In this document: piece by piece, positions 14,839-21,996 of the stretch
Layout: every line of letters starts with the position of its first letter
Position numbering within the stretch: position 1 is the first letter of the stretch
Assembly (NCBI GenBank): GCA_934402125.1
Contig: CAKRTY010000001.1
Coordinates: 1 to 21,996 of the forward strand
Direction of reading: 5' to 3'
DNA from: an uncultured Anaerosacchariphilus sp.
GTDB taxonomy: Bacteria; Bacillota; Clostridia; Lachnospirales; Lachnospiraceae
DNA length: 21,996 bases
Program-made: the position numbers and the translations under genes
The notes under the pieces: model-generated
The model's database searches: none
The model's input: only the letters and a program-made list of their open reading frames with translations
Told to the model about the DNA's origin: nothing

Positions 14839-15720
14839 TTATTTTTTCTTTGCCAGGATCCGATTGGAAAGCTCCGCAAACTGCGCAAGGGTCAGAGCCT
14901 CGCCCCGCACATTCGCGCCAAGCCCCATATCCTCCAGCGCCTCCGTAGCCATCTCCTTCGGGATATGCAGCTCCGGCGCATTGCCGAGACCGTTTACCAG
15001 AGTTTTTCTGCGCTGATTGAAGGAAGCGCGGATCATCTGGAACATCAATTTCTCGTCCTCTGCCTGTACCGGCGCTTCCGCATGGCGGGTCAGACGGATA
15101 ACCGCAGAGCCCACCCGGGGACGCGGCATGAAACAGTTGGGCGGCACATTGGCCACCAGCTCTGGCTTTGCGTAATACTGCACTGCCAGGGACAGCGCAC
15201 CGTAGTCTTTGGAGCCAGGTCCCGTTTTCATCCGGTCTGCCACTTCCTTCTGTACCATGATGGTGATGCTCTCCACCGGCACATGATTTTCAAAAAGACC
15301 CATGATAATCGGCGTCGTGATATAATAGGGCAGATTGGCCACTACCTTTATCGGCTTTCCACCGTTCTTTTCTTCCGCGAGTTTACATAAGTCCACTTTC
15401 AGCACATCCTCGTGGATGACCGTCACATTGTCATAGGCGCTTAAGGTATCCTCCAGAATCGGAATCAGCGCGTCGTCGATCTCAATGGCCGCCACCTCTC
15501 TGGCGGACGCCGCCAGATACTGGGTCAGGGTACCGATACCCGGGCCGATCTCCACGACGAAATCGTCCTCGGTAATCTCTGCGGAGCGGATAATCTTGCC
15601 CAGCACATGCTCGTCGATCAGAAAGTTCTGACCGAATTTTTTCTGAAATACAAATTTATATTTATTTAAAATCTCAATGGTATTTTTCGGGTTTCCCAAA
15701 GTAGGTAGGGGTCTGCTCAT
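14839..15720 (-). CDS. rsmA: 16S rRNA dimethyladenosine transferase RsmA (KsgA)
   Basis: 293 residues, normal length. It dimethylates two adjacent adenines near the 3' end of 16S rRNA with S-adenosylmethionine, a late step of small-subunit assembly. Seen: FGQNFL (29-34), AdoMet motif I VVEIGPGIGTLT (55-66), acidic motif II IEIDD (79-83), and the catalytic NLPYYI (129-134); the C-terminal helical domain contains FNQRRKTLVNGL. GAGGAG is 6 bases before ATG, directly after the tatD stop. Close pairing with tatD is usual in Firmicutes, often with rnmV between them, which is absent here. Confidence 0.95.
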   Translation of the reverse strand: MSRPLPTLGNPKNTIEILNKYKFVFQKKFGQNFLIDEHVLGKIIRSAEITEDDFVVEIGPGIGTLTQYLAASAREVAAIEIDDALIPILEDTLSAYDNVTVIHEDVLKVDLCKLAEEKNGGKPIKVVANLPYYITTPIIMGLFENHVPVESITIMVQKEVADRMKTGPGSKDYGALSLAVQYYAKPELVANVPPNCFMPRPRVGSAVIRLTRHAEAPVQAEDEKLMFQMIRASFNQRRKTLVNGLGNAPELHIPKEMATEALEDMGLGANVRGEALTLAQFAELSNRILAKKK

Positions 15721-15734
15721 ATGTTTCTCCTCAA

Positions 15735-16511
15735 TTAAACTGTTCTGTTTCTAAAGTACATGTTTTTCGCATTCTGACTGGTAACCCGGATCACCTCGTC
15801 CGGATCCACGCCCTTCAGTTCCCCGATGGCTGCCGCCACATAGGGAAGATTCAGGGAAGAATTCCGCTTGCCGCGATTGGGCTCCGGCGCCAGATATGGA
15901 CAGTCGGTTTCCAGCAGAATCCGTTCCAGGGGCAACAGCTTTACCACTTCTTTCAGCTTCTTCGCGTTCTTGAAGGTCACTACGCCGCCGATTCCGATAT
16001 AATAACCCAGCTTTAGATACTCCTCTGCCATCTCCGGCGCATAGGAAAAGCAGTGAATCACGCCCCGCAGACGCTCGTCCTGCGCTTTCTTAATCTCCTC
16101 AAGGGTATCTGCGGCTGCCTCCCGGCTGTGTACAATCATAGGCAGATCCAGCTTTTTCGCCAGCTCCATCTGCGCTCGGAACCATTTTTTCTGCAATTCA
16201 TGATTTTCTTTATCCCAGTAATAATCCAGGCCAATCTCGCCCACCGCCACGGTCTTCGGATTCCGGCACTGCTCCTCCATCCAGGCGAAATTTTCCTCAT
16301 TCAGCTCGCCCACCTCGTCCGGGTGGACGCCCACCGCCGCGTACACGAACGGATACCGCTCCGCCAGCTTAAGGGTGCTCTTCACTGTCTTCAGGCTTGC
16401 GCTTACATTTACAATATACTCGATTCCATCCCTCTGACACTGCTCCAGAATCGCTTCCCGATCCGCGTCAAAAGCCTCATCGTCATAATGCGCATGACTC
16501 TCAAATATCAT
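15735..16511 (-). CDS. TatD family metal-dependent deoxyribonuclease
   Basis: 258 residues, TIM-barrel amidohydrolase fold. The metal ligands are all visible: His6 and His8 (HAHYDD), Glu92 (GEIGLDYY), His128 (IVHSRE), His153 (IHCFSY) and Asp203 (ETDCPYLAPEP). Family members are 3'-5' DNA exonucleases or D-aminoacyl-tRNA deacylases; the in vivo substrate is uncertain. The ribosome site is weak (AAGAGA). It sits 41 bases after the rpiR stop with no terminator between, so part of its expression may come from the rpiR promoter. Confidence 0.92.
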   Translation of the reverse strand: MIFESHAHYDDEAFDADREAILEQCQRDGIEYIVNVSASLKTVKSTLKLAERYPFVYAAVGVHPDEVGELNEENFAWMEEQCRNPKTVAVGEIGLDYYWDKENHELQKKWFRAQMELAKKLDLPMIVHSREAAADTLEEIKKAQDERLRGVIHCFSYAPEMAEEYLKLGYYIGIGGVVTFKNAKKLKEVVKLLPLERILLETDCPYLAPEPNRGKRNSSLNLPYVAAAIGELKGVDPDEVIRVTSQNAKNMYFRNRTV

Positions 16512-16552
16512 GTTATATCTCTTTTCTTTCTATATTTTAATCCTTGTATCTC

Positions 16553-17395
16553 TTAATCATTGTCCTTCTGATTCCAACTGGAAAACGGCGCAATCTTCTG
16601 AAAGGCCTCATGGGACTTCTCATCCTCCTCCAGCAGATTCAGGAAAATAATATCAAACAGCATCAGGATATATATTTCCCGTGTAATCGTATCGCGGTTT
16701 TCCAACAGATTCGTCTTCGGAATCAGGAAGGTCAGATCCGCATAAGCCGAACACAAAGATCTCTCGTAATTGGAAATCACTACAATATAACTTTCGTTCT
16801 GCACGATTCGTCCCAGCGCGTCCGCCAGTATCTGGTGAGCGCCCGACAGGGTAATAACGATAAACAGATCGTCCTTCGTCGCCAGATTCGCGAACAGCTT
16901 CAGTGTATCATAGGTGGTAATCACCCTCACATCCAGCCCAAGAAGCATAAATTTATGCCCCGCCATCTCGGCAATATTCTTATTCAGATCCATTCCGGCA
17001 ATAAAAATCCGTCTGGCCTTCAACATTTTTTTCCGCAACAAGTCCACATACTCTGGCTTCGTAAATTTAAAAAGCGTCTCCGTCAGGGTATTGTAATCAT
17101 GCATCAGGGATGTATAGGAATTCTGATTGATAATTGTGTTTTCCCGCTCCAGCTCGCTTTGCAAAATGTAGCGAAATTCATTCAATCCCGAAAATCCCAC
17201 TTTTTGTGCAAATCGTATAACACTGGCGTCAGACACTCCAATCTGGGTCGCCAGATCCTGAGCGCTGCAGGAGACAAATTCCTGCATGTTTTCCTTCATA
17301 TATTGAACGATTTTCCAGTCTGTTTTTGTAAACTGGTTCGACATTCCCTCAATCCGCGACATGACGGAAAAAAGCCCGTTTTTCCGCTCTTTCAT
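16553..17395 (-). CDS. RpiR/MurR-family phosphosugar-responsive regulator
   Basis: 280 residues. The N-terminal HTH_6 domain (about 8-85) carries the typical SAQDLATQIGVSDASVIRFAQKVGFSG pattern. A SIS sugar-phosphate-binding domain (about 115-255) shows RRIFIAGMDLNKNIAEMAGHK and DDLFIVITLSGA. It is divergent from the PTS-dga operon, with 262 bases between the start codons, so it probably controls that operon in response to a pathway phosphosugar such as D-glucosaminate-6-phosphate or KDGP (inference). AAGGAG lies 10 bases before ATG; internal Met12 and Met18 lack a good ribosome site. Confidence 0.88.
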   Translation of the reverse strand: MKERKNGLFSVMSRIEGMSNQFTKTDWKIVQYMKENMQEFVSCSAQDLATQIGVSDASVIRFAQKVGFSGLNEFRYILQSELERENTIINQNSYTSLMHDYNTLTETLFKFTKPEYVDLLRKKMLKARRIFIAGMDLNKNIAEMAGHKFMLLGLDVRVITTYDTLKLFANLATKDDLFIVITLSGAHQILADALGRIVQNESYIVVISNYERSLCSAYADLTFLIPKTNLLENRDTITREIYILMLFDIIFLNLLEEDEKSHEAFQKIAPFSSWNQKDND

Positions 17396-17441
17396 CCTTT
17401 CTCTGCTCCTTCATTTTTCAAAAAAAACACATTTTCTTTTT

Positions 17442-17470
17442 AGCATATCATAAACGCCGCGTTTTTTCAA
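17442..17470 (-). promoter_or_regulatory. rpiR promoter
   Basis: Minus strand: TTGAAA (17470-17465), 17-base spacer, TATGCT (17447-17442) preceded by TGA (extended -10). Start near 17435. The spacer contains a perfect inverted repeat. Confidence 0.7.
17452..17464. promoter_or_regulatory. Inverted repeat in the rpiR promoter spacer
   Basis: AAACGC-C-GCGTTT, perfect 6-bp arms with a one-base centre, exactly filling the 3' side of the spacer. It differs from the TGTAG/CTACA sites and could bind another regulator. It is not a clear CcpA cre site. Confidence 0.4.
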
Positions 17471-17524
17471 AGTATTCCTGTATTCCCCTTTTATATTTCC
17501 TTCTGGATCCATTTTCCAATTTTT

Positions 17525-17538
17525 TGTAGTAGACTACA
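17525..17538. promoter_or_regulatory. Candidate RpiR operator, distal copy
   Basis: TGTAGTAGACTACA, a perfect palindrome with 6-bp arms and a 2-base centre. It lies about 49 bases before the -35 of the PTS promoter and about 55 bases before the -35 of the rpiR promoter, in the shared region. Confidence 0.65.
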
Positions 17539-17573
17539 TTGTTCGTTAATTTATACAAAGTTTTGCTACCGTA

Positions 17574-17602
17574 TTGAATTTTGTTTTGTAGTGTGCTACA
17601 AT
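17574..17602 (+). promoter_or_regulatory. Promoter of the PTS-dga operon
   Basis: TTGAAT (17574-17579), 17-base spacer, TACAAT (17597-17602), with TGC just before the -10 (extended -10). Start near 17609, giving a leader of about 50 bases. Confidence 0.75.
17587..17600. promoter_or_regulatory. Candidate RpiR operator, proximal copy
   Basis: TGTAGTGTGCTACA, with 5-bp arms TGTAG and CTACA. It is a close relative of the site at 17525-17538, centre to centre 62 bp. It overlaps the spacer and -10 of the PTS promoter, so a bound protein would block transcription. Confidence 0.68.
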
Positions 17603-17663
17603 TCAACTGCAATACAGAAATGGCCATTTCACACTTGTAATATTAAGTAAAGGAGTTATGAAA

Positions 17664-18080
17664 GTGGATAACAAACCTCAGATTTTACTGCTGACGCATG
17701 GTGGTTGGGGCATGTCACTGGTAAAGGGTGTCCGAATGATTCTCGGCGCTGTAGACTTCGTAAGCGAAGTTCCCCTGCTTCCCGAAATGACACTTCCCGA
17801 GTACCTGGGAAAAGTCAAAGCAGAAGTGGAAAAACTGCCGGAAGGCTCCATCATTCTCACCGATGTATTCGGCGGAACGACCACCAATGTGGGCGCTAAG
17901 CTGGGCCGCGATTTTCATATCAAAGTATATTCCGGTCTGAATGCCCCCATGCTTCTGGAAGCGTGCTCACAAATCACTTTTACCGGCACAGTAAACTGTG
18001 ACGCAGTACTGCAGTCTGGAAAAGATGCCGTAAAAGATGTTATTGAAGAAGTAGAACAATCACTGAAAAAGGAGAGATAA
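17664..18080 (+). CDS. dgaA: PTS mannose-family EIIA component (probable D-glucosaminate)
   Basis: 138 residues from GTG 17664, or 140 from ATG 17658. The single EIIA-Man domain has the phosphorylated His in LLLTHGGWG (His12 in the shorter form) and LTDVFGGTTTN. It takes phosphate from HPr-His and passes it to EIIB. GTG is preferred because AAGGAG is 8 bases from it and only 2 from the ATG; this is not certain. First gene of the operon, 2 bases before IIB. The substrate is inferred from the downstream DgaE and DgaF enzymes; the EIIA alone could serve mannose, sorbose or another sugar. Confidence 0.85.
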   Translation: MDNKPQILLLTHGGWGMSLVKGVRMILGAVDFVSEVPLLPEMTLPEYLGKVKAEVEKLPEGSIILTDVFGGTTTNVGAKLGRDFHIKVYSGLNAPMLLEACSQITFTGTVNCDAVLQSGKDAVKDVIEEVEQSLKKER

Positions 18081-18082
18081 TT

Positions 18083-18571
18083 ATGGCAGACATTGTATTA
18101 TGCAGAATAGACAGCCGTCTGATTCACGGACAGGTTATGACAAAATGGGTTAATCAGTCCTCCGCCAACAAAATCGTTGTCGTAAGCGACGAGCTGGCAG
18201 CTGATGAATTCATGCTTCAGATTTATCTGCTTTCCGCTCCCGCAGGAGTTAAGGTAGAGTGCTACGGTATTGAGGATACCATCAAGCATTGGAACGAAGA
18301 TCAGTTCGGCGCCGGAAAGGTTCTTCTGCTGCTTCCGGATCTCAAATCCATGAAACAGGTCTACGACGGCGGCGTTACCGTTCCGCAGATTCAGGTCGGC
18401 GGACTGGGCGGCGCACCGAACCGTAAGGTTGTGTTCCAGAATATCACACTGGACGATCCGGATGTGGAGACCCTGGAGTACCTGAAGGGCAAGGGAGCTG
18501 ACATTATCTTCCAGACCATTCCGGAGGATACTCCGATGAAGCTTGACGATATCTTAAAGCGTTACAAATAA
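18083..18571 (+). CDS. dgaB: PTS mannose/sorbose-family EIIB component
   Basis: 162 residues, the normal length for a free EIIB-Man. The phosphorylated His15 is in RIDSRLIHGQV, the family signature. QVGGLGGAPNRKV and a C-terminal TIPEDTPMKLDDIL follow. It receives phosphate from EIIA and transfers it to the incoming sugar at IIC/IID. GGAG overlaps the end of the IIA gene. Cytoplasmic, with no membrane span. Confidence 0.92.
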   Translation: MADIVLCRIDSRLIHGQVMTKWVNQSSANKIVVVSDELAADEFMLQIYLLSAPAGVKVECYGIEDTIKHWNEDQFGAGKVLLLLPDLKSMKQVYDGGVTVPQIQVGGLGGAPNRKVVFQNITLDDPDVETLEYLKGKGADIIFQTIPEDTPMKLDDILKRYK

Positions 18572-18609
18572 CTTTTTAACGTTTCAATCACATACGAAGG
18601 AGTGTAATT

Positions 18610-19359
18610 ATGAGTGTTTTAGGAATAGCAATTTTTATGGGCTGTTACTACTGGTTCTGCCGTCTGCGTCTGGGCTATACCCTGTCCTCCGCTTTACTGC
18701 AGCCCGTTACCATCGCTGTATTTGTCGGATTAATTACTGGAGAAATGGCACAGTCCATGATGATCGGCGCCGGTCTTCAGCTTGTATATCTGGGCGTTAC
18801 TTCTACTCCGGGCGGAAATGTTCCGAGTGACCCGGCTCTGGCTGGCTGTATCGCCATCCCGCTTGGCGTAGCTGCCGGAATGAATCCTGAGACTGCAATT
18901 GCTCTGGCTATCCCGTTTGGTGTTCTCGGCGTATTCGTTGATCAGTTGAGAAGAACTACTAATGCTTTCTGGGTACATATGGCTGATAGCTACGCAGAGA
19001 AGGCTGATACAAAGGGCATTATGCGTGCAGCATTCCTGTATCCGTCCATCGCAGGCTTTATCATCCGTTTCCCGATCGTATTCGTCATTGATTACTTCGG
19101 AGTATCCGTAGCCCAGAAGCTTATTGAGATTCTGCCGACCTGGCTGTCTCACTCTTTCGAAATCATGGGCGGTATCCTGCCGGCGCTTGGTTTCGCTATC
19201 ACACTGACTGTTATCGGAAAGAAGAATCTGATTCCGTTCTTCCTTGTCGGTTTCTTCGCCGTTATGTATCTTAATCTTGGAACTATGGCAGTTGCTATCT
19301 TCGCCACCTGCGTTGCTCTGCTGATGAATCTGTTTAAAATGAAAGAGGAGGAGGCTTAA
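18610..19359 (+). CDS. dgaC: PTS mannose/sorbose-family EIIC permease
   Basis: 249 residues, multi-spanning membrane protein with hydrophobic segments from residue 4 to about 245. Family features include GAGLQLVYLGVTSTPGGNVPSDP and AIPFGVLGVFVDQLRR. With IID it forms the translocation channel. AAGGAG is 7 bases before ATG, and the gene is 38 bases after IIB. The start is open to little doubt. Confidence 0.92.
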   Translation: MSVLGIAIFMGCYYWFCRLRLGYTLSSALLQPVTIAVFVGLITGEMAQSMMIGAGLQLVYLGVTSTPGGNVPSDPALAGCIAIPLGVAAGMNPETAIALAIPFGVLGVFVDQLRRTTNAFWVHMADSYAEKADTKGIMRAAFLYPSIAGFIIRFPIVFVIDYFGVSVAQKLIEILPTWLSHSFEIMGGILPALGFAITLTVIGKKNLIPFFLVGFFAVMYLNLGTMAVAIFATCVALLMNLFKMKEEEA

Positions 19360-19364
19360 TTACC

Positions 19365-20216
19365 ATGGAAGAGACAAAGATGACTCAGGAAACTCCCGCA
19401 GTTCCTGCTAAAAAGCTTACTACAAAAGACATTACGAAATCCATGTGGATTTACTATGCCGGCGCAGAGCTCTCCAACTCCTACGAGCGTCTTCAGAGCC
19501 TTGTATTCTGCGCATCCATGACCCCGGTCCTGAAGAAACTGTATGACACTGACGAAGAGCTGAGTGCTGCTCTGAAGAGACATCTGGTATTCTTCAACAC
19601 AGAGGGTATCCTCGGTGCTATTATCCAGGGTATCGTAATCTCCATGGAGGAGCAGAAGGCCAACGGTGAGAATATCACAGACGACGCCATCACCGGTATT
19701 AAGACAGGTCTGATGGGACCGGTTGCAGGTATGGGTGACGCTATTATCTGGGCAGCGGTTATGCCGATTATCTTCTCCATCTTCCTTCCGTTCGCATCCA
19801 ACGGTTCTGCGTTCGGTGGAATTATGCCGCTGATTCTGTACCCGCTGATCACGATTCTTATTTCTTACTACCTGATTCATCAGGGATACACACTTGGTAA
19901 GAAATCCATCGTATCTCTGCTTCACGGCGGACGTATGAAGAATATCATCTTTACTGCAAATGTAATCGGTCTGACCATGATGGGCGCGCTGTCCGCAAGC
20001 TACGTTACTCTGTCCACACCGCTGAGCTTCAGCTTCTCCGGCGGAAGCACCGTTGTTGTTCAGGATGTGTTGGATATGGTAGCTCCGGGTCTGCTTCCTC
20101 TTGCAGCTGTATTTATTATCTATGCTTACCTGCGCAAAAAGGGACCGCATTACACCAAGATTCTTCTGTCCGTTGTTGTCATCTCCGTTATCACATCTCT
20201 GCTTGGAATCTTCTAA
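19365..20216 (+). CDS. dgaD: PTS mannose/sorbose-family EIID permease
   Basis: 283 residues, within the normal range. A short polar lead (1-18) precedes the EIID domain: KSMWIYYAGAELSNSYERLQSL, then FFNTEGILGAIIQGIVISMEEQ, then GLMGPVAGMGDAIIWAAVMPII. Several membrane segments follow to the C-terminus. It partners IIC in the sugar channel. AGGAGG in the last codons of IIC is 10 bases before ATG, and 5 bases separate the two genes. Confidence 0.93.
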   Translation: MEETKMTQETPAVPAKKLTTKDITKSMWIYYAGAELSNSYERLQSLVFCASMTPVLKKLYDTDEELSAALKRHLVFFNTEGILGAIIQGIVISMEEQKANGENITDDAITGIKTGLMGPVAGMGDAIIWAAVMPIIFSIFLPFASNGSAFGGIMPLILYPLITILISYYLIHQGYTLGKKSIVSLLHGGRMKNIIFTANVIGLTMMGALSASYVTLSTPLSFSFSGGSTVVVQDVLDMVAPGLLPLAAVFIIYAYLRKKGPHYTKILLSVVVISVITSLLGIF

Positions 20217-20237
20217 ACGGCAGCCGACACTTATCGG

Positions 20238-20264
20238 TACAATTACTTACAGATACAATTACTT
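20238..20264. repeat. Short direct repeat after the EIID gene
   Basis: TACAATTACTT occurs twice, at 20238-20248 and 20254-20264, offset 16 bases. It could be a protein site or a weak internal promoter (TTATCG at 20231, 17 bases, TACAAT at 20254). No function is shown. Confidence 0.5.
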
Positions 20265-20284
20265 TCCAATATAGTTCAAGGAGG

Positions 20285-20320
20285 TGCCGCAAGATCATAA
20301 AACAGATTGAGCGGCATTTT
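20285..20320 (+). terminator. Weak hairpin with T-run between EIID and dgaE, possible attenuator
   Basis: TGCCGC (20285-20290) pairs with GCGGCA (20311-20316) over a 20-base loop and is followed by TTTT. The stem is only 6 bp, so full termination is unlikely. It may lower or stabilise part of the transcript at the transporter-to-enzyme boundary. A Shine-Dalgarno-like AAGGAGG (20278-20284) abuts the stem with no clear gene after it. Confidence 0.4.
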
Positions 20321-20369
20321 CCTCTTTATTCATGATTTATTGATAGAAACCTATCATAAGGAGACAAAA

Positions 20370-21476
20370 ATGACTGTTTATGAAGAAATCGGACTTCCGC
20401 GGGTCGTCAACGCCAGCGGCCGGGTAACCGTTCTGGGCGTATCCACCATCAGCGATAAGGTGGCAAAGGCAGCCGTAGCAGGCGGACAGTCCTATGTAGT
20501 GGTAGAAGATTTGATGGATAAAGCCGGAGAGATTATCTCTCAGTATACCGGCGGTGAGGACAGCTGCCCGACCGTATGCGCGTCTGCGGCAATTGCTCTT
20601 TCTGTGGCAGGAATGATTTCCAGGGGAAAGAAGACGATCATGGATCGTCTGCCGGATTCCACCGGACTGGCCAATGAGATTATCCTTCAGAAGGGCCATG
20701 TCATCAACTTCAACGCTCCCATCGAGACCATGCTGCGTCTGGGCGGCGGCGTACCGGTAGAGGCAGGCTGTGCTACTGAGGTAGTAGAGGAAGACGTTGA
20801 GGAGTTAATTAACGAAAAAACAGTTGCCCTGCTTTACGTAAAGAGCCATCACTGCGTACAGAAGGGAATGCTGGATCTGCCGACGATGATCGAGATCGCC
20901 CACCGTCACAATCTGCCCCTGATGGTAGACGCGGCTGCAGAGGAGGATTTCCGCAAGTATATTGCCATGGGCGCAGATCTGGTATGCTATAGCGGAGCCA
21001 AGGCTCTGGAAGCTACCACCTCCGGCTTTGTAACCGGCAAGAAGGAGCTGATTTCCTATATCAAGAAGCAGTATCACGGTGTAGGACGTGCCATGAAGGT
21101 TGGAAAAGAGGCCATCATGGGACTTTTGGCAGCACTGGAGCAGTATGAAAACAAGGACAAAAAAGCTGAAGTAGAAAAGAATGTCAAGATTGTGGACTGG
21201 CTGGTAGACGAGATCAATCAGATCCCGAACCTGAAGGCACAGAAGATTCAGGACGAGGCCGGACGCGCGATTTTCCGGGCGAGGGTATTCGTGGATCCGG
21301 AAAAGGCCGGTATGACAGCGACAGAGCTGGAAGCGAAGCTGAAGGCCGGTACGCCGACTATCCGCTGCCGTACGGAATTTATGAGTCTGGGAAGCCTGGA
21401 TTTTGACCCGAGACCGTTGGTTGAGGGCGATAAGGAACTGATTGTTGCAAAACTGAAAGAGATTATGGAGGCATAA
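20370..21476 (+). CDS. dgaE: D-glucosaminate-6-phosphate ammonia-lyase (DgaE-like)
   Basis: 368 residues, SelA-like fold-type I PLP enzyme. NASGRVTVLGVSTIS near the start, GGGVPVEAG, VDAAAEEDF (Asp pairing with the PLP nitrogen) and CYSGAKALEATTSGF with PLP Lys211 match DgaE. It removes ammonia from D-glucosaminate-6-phosphate to give 2-keto-3-deoxy-6-phosphogluconate. Start at ATG 20370 follows AAGGAG by 7 bases; the open frame reaches back to 20307 but without a ribosome site. The DgaF aldolase gene begins 2 bases after its stop, which strengthens the assignment. Confidence 0.88.
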   Translation: MTVYEEIGLPRVVNASGRVTVLGVSTISDKVAKAAVAGGQSYVVVEDLMDKAGEIISQYTGGEDSCPTVCASAAIALSVAGMISRGKKTIMDRLPDSTGLANEIILQKGHVINFNAPIETMLRLGGGVPVEAGCATEVVEEDVEELINEKTVALLYVKSHHCVQKGMLDLPTMIEIAHRHNLPLMVDAAAEEDFRKYIAMGADLVCYSGAKALEATTSGFVTGKKELISYIKKQYHGVGRAMKVGKEAIMGLLAALEQYENKDKKAEVEKNVKIVDWLVDEINQIPNLKAQKIQDEAGRAIFRARVFVDPEKAGMTATELEAKLKAGTPTIRCRTEFMSLGSLDFDPRPLVEGDKELIVAKLKEIMEA

Positions 21477-21478
21477 AA

Positions 21479-21996
21479 ATGGGATTGAATTATTATAATG
21501 GCAGAGTATGCTTAAACGTTCTGGGCGGCAGTCTGGAGAATGCGAAGGAGATTTACGAGGCGGCTGAGAAGTATGTGGCTGTTGGCGTTCTGTCCGCAAA
21601 TTACCCGGACGTACCGAGTGCCGTAGAGGACATGAAGAAATACATGGACGTACTGGAGGGCAACCTTTCCGTAGGTCTGGGCGGCGGAAACCCGGCGCAG
21701 TGGAGAGCTGTAGCTGAGATCGCAAAAGAGGTAAAAGCAAATCATTTTAACCAGGCTTTCTGCGCCGTAGGCTGGACCAGAGCAAACCTGGGAACCGATG
21801 ACATTCATCTGAACTCCATGTGCGCGCCCTGCGGCAAAGTAGGCTATGTAAAGATTTCCACCGGCCCGCTGTCTAAAGAGTGCGCAGAGCCGGCTATCGT
21901 TCCGGTAGACACCGCTATCGCCATGATCAAGGAGATGGGCGGCAACTCCATCAAGTACTTCCCCATGGGCGGACTGAAGTGCAAGGAAGAGATGAA
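21479..21996 (+). CDS. dgaF: KDGP aldolase DgaF, partial (3' end outside window)
   Basis: ATG 21479 with GGAGG in the last codons of dgaE, 2 bases after its TAA. It is open for 172 residues to the window edge; the family is usually about 250. It starts MGLNYYNGRVCLNVLGGS, with SANYPDVPSAVEDMK, VGLGGGNPAQWR, NQAFCAVGWTRANLG, VKISTGPL and SIKYFPMGGLKCKEE, which match the KDGP aldolase family found with DgaE. It cleaves 2-keto-3-deoxy-6-phosphogluconate to pyruvate and glyceraldehyde-3-phosphate. It is not related by sequence to the usual Eda aldolase as far as I can tell. Confidence 0.88.
   Translation, partial: MGLNYYNGRVCLNVLGGSLENAKEIYEAAEKYVAVGVLSANYPDVPSAVEDMKKYMDVLEGNLSVGLGGGNPAQWRAVAEIAKEVKANHFNQAFCAVGWTRANLGTDDIHLNSMCAPCGKVGYVKISTGPLSKECAEPAIVPVDTAIAMIKEMGGNSIKYFPMGGLKCKEEM

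Noticed and set aside
19356..20150. 264-codon open frame on the minus strand opposite EIID
   Set aside because: Complete antisense shadow of a clear membrane permease gene; no family resemblance, Cys/His/Arg-rich composition typical of antisense frames.
20307..20369. N-terminal extension of dgaE by 21 codons
   Set aside because: No ribosome site before 20307, while AAGGAG precedes ATG 20370; the extension overlaps a hairpin region.
20805..21740. 311-codon open frame on the minus strand opposite dgaE and dgaF
   Set aside because: Spans two well-identified plus-strand genes and their junction; no domain and no ribosome site seen.

Overview
The window looks like chromosomal DNA from a gut-type Lachnospiraceae (Clostridia). 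The evidence is strong AGGAGG-type ribosome sites, the large Alu-domain-bearing form of SRP RNA, a PcsB/SleB-type cell-wall enzyme, a DUF6128-like protein that I associate with this family, and tadA placed next to the SRP RNA gene. Almost everything from 1 to 17395 is on the minus strand; a plus-strand catabolic operon fills 17396 to the right edge. I see no insertion sequence, phage, CRISPR or tRNA.

Read in the direction of minus-strand transcription: rpiR (17395-16553), tatD and rsmA form a first group. A DUF6128-like gene and tadA follow. The SRP RNA has its own TTGACA-17-TATACT promoter inside the 3' end of tadA. ridA comes next and ends in a strong terminator (12541-12587). csoR then starts a copper operon whose promoter carries a TACCC/GGGTA operator in its spacer; copA follows and ends in a fused CopZ-like domain. 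Nineteen bases after the copA stop, a new promoter starts a tightly packed run of ten genes: TSCPD protein, GNAT, B12/radical SAM protein, DnaQ-like exonuclease, a 33-residue membrane peptide, VanW protein, AIR-synthase-like protein, Lrp regulator with aminotransferase, trmL, and a SleB-domain hydrolase. It ends at a terminator at 194-235. The N-terminus of one more secreted or membrane protein begins at 53 and leaves the window.

On the plus strand, 17664-21996 holds four mannose-family PTS subunits (IIA, IIB, IIC, IID), a SelA-like PLP enzyme matching D-glucosaminate-6-phosphate ammonia-lyase (DgaE), and the first two thirds of a KDGP aldolase (DgaF). Together these would import and phosphorylate D-glucosaminate, deaminate it to 2-keto-3-deoxy-6-phosphogluconate, and split that to pyruvate and glyceraldehyde-3-phosphate. 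The divergent RpiR/SIS regulator and two TGTAG...CTACA operators 62 bp apart are the likely control circuit. In Salmonella the same pathway is run by a sigma-54 activator.

Most notable: (1) inside copA, an A7 tract, an ideal internal Shine-Dalgarno and an ATG would allow a free 69-residue CopZ to be made from the fused gene; (2) the RpiR-linked dga operon with its paired operators; (3) a 33-residue membrane peptide, translationally coupled to an exonuclease gene.
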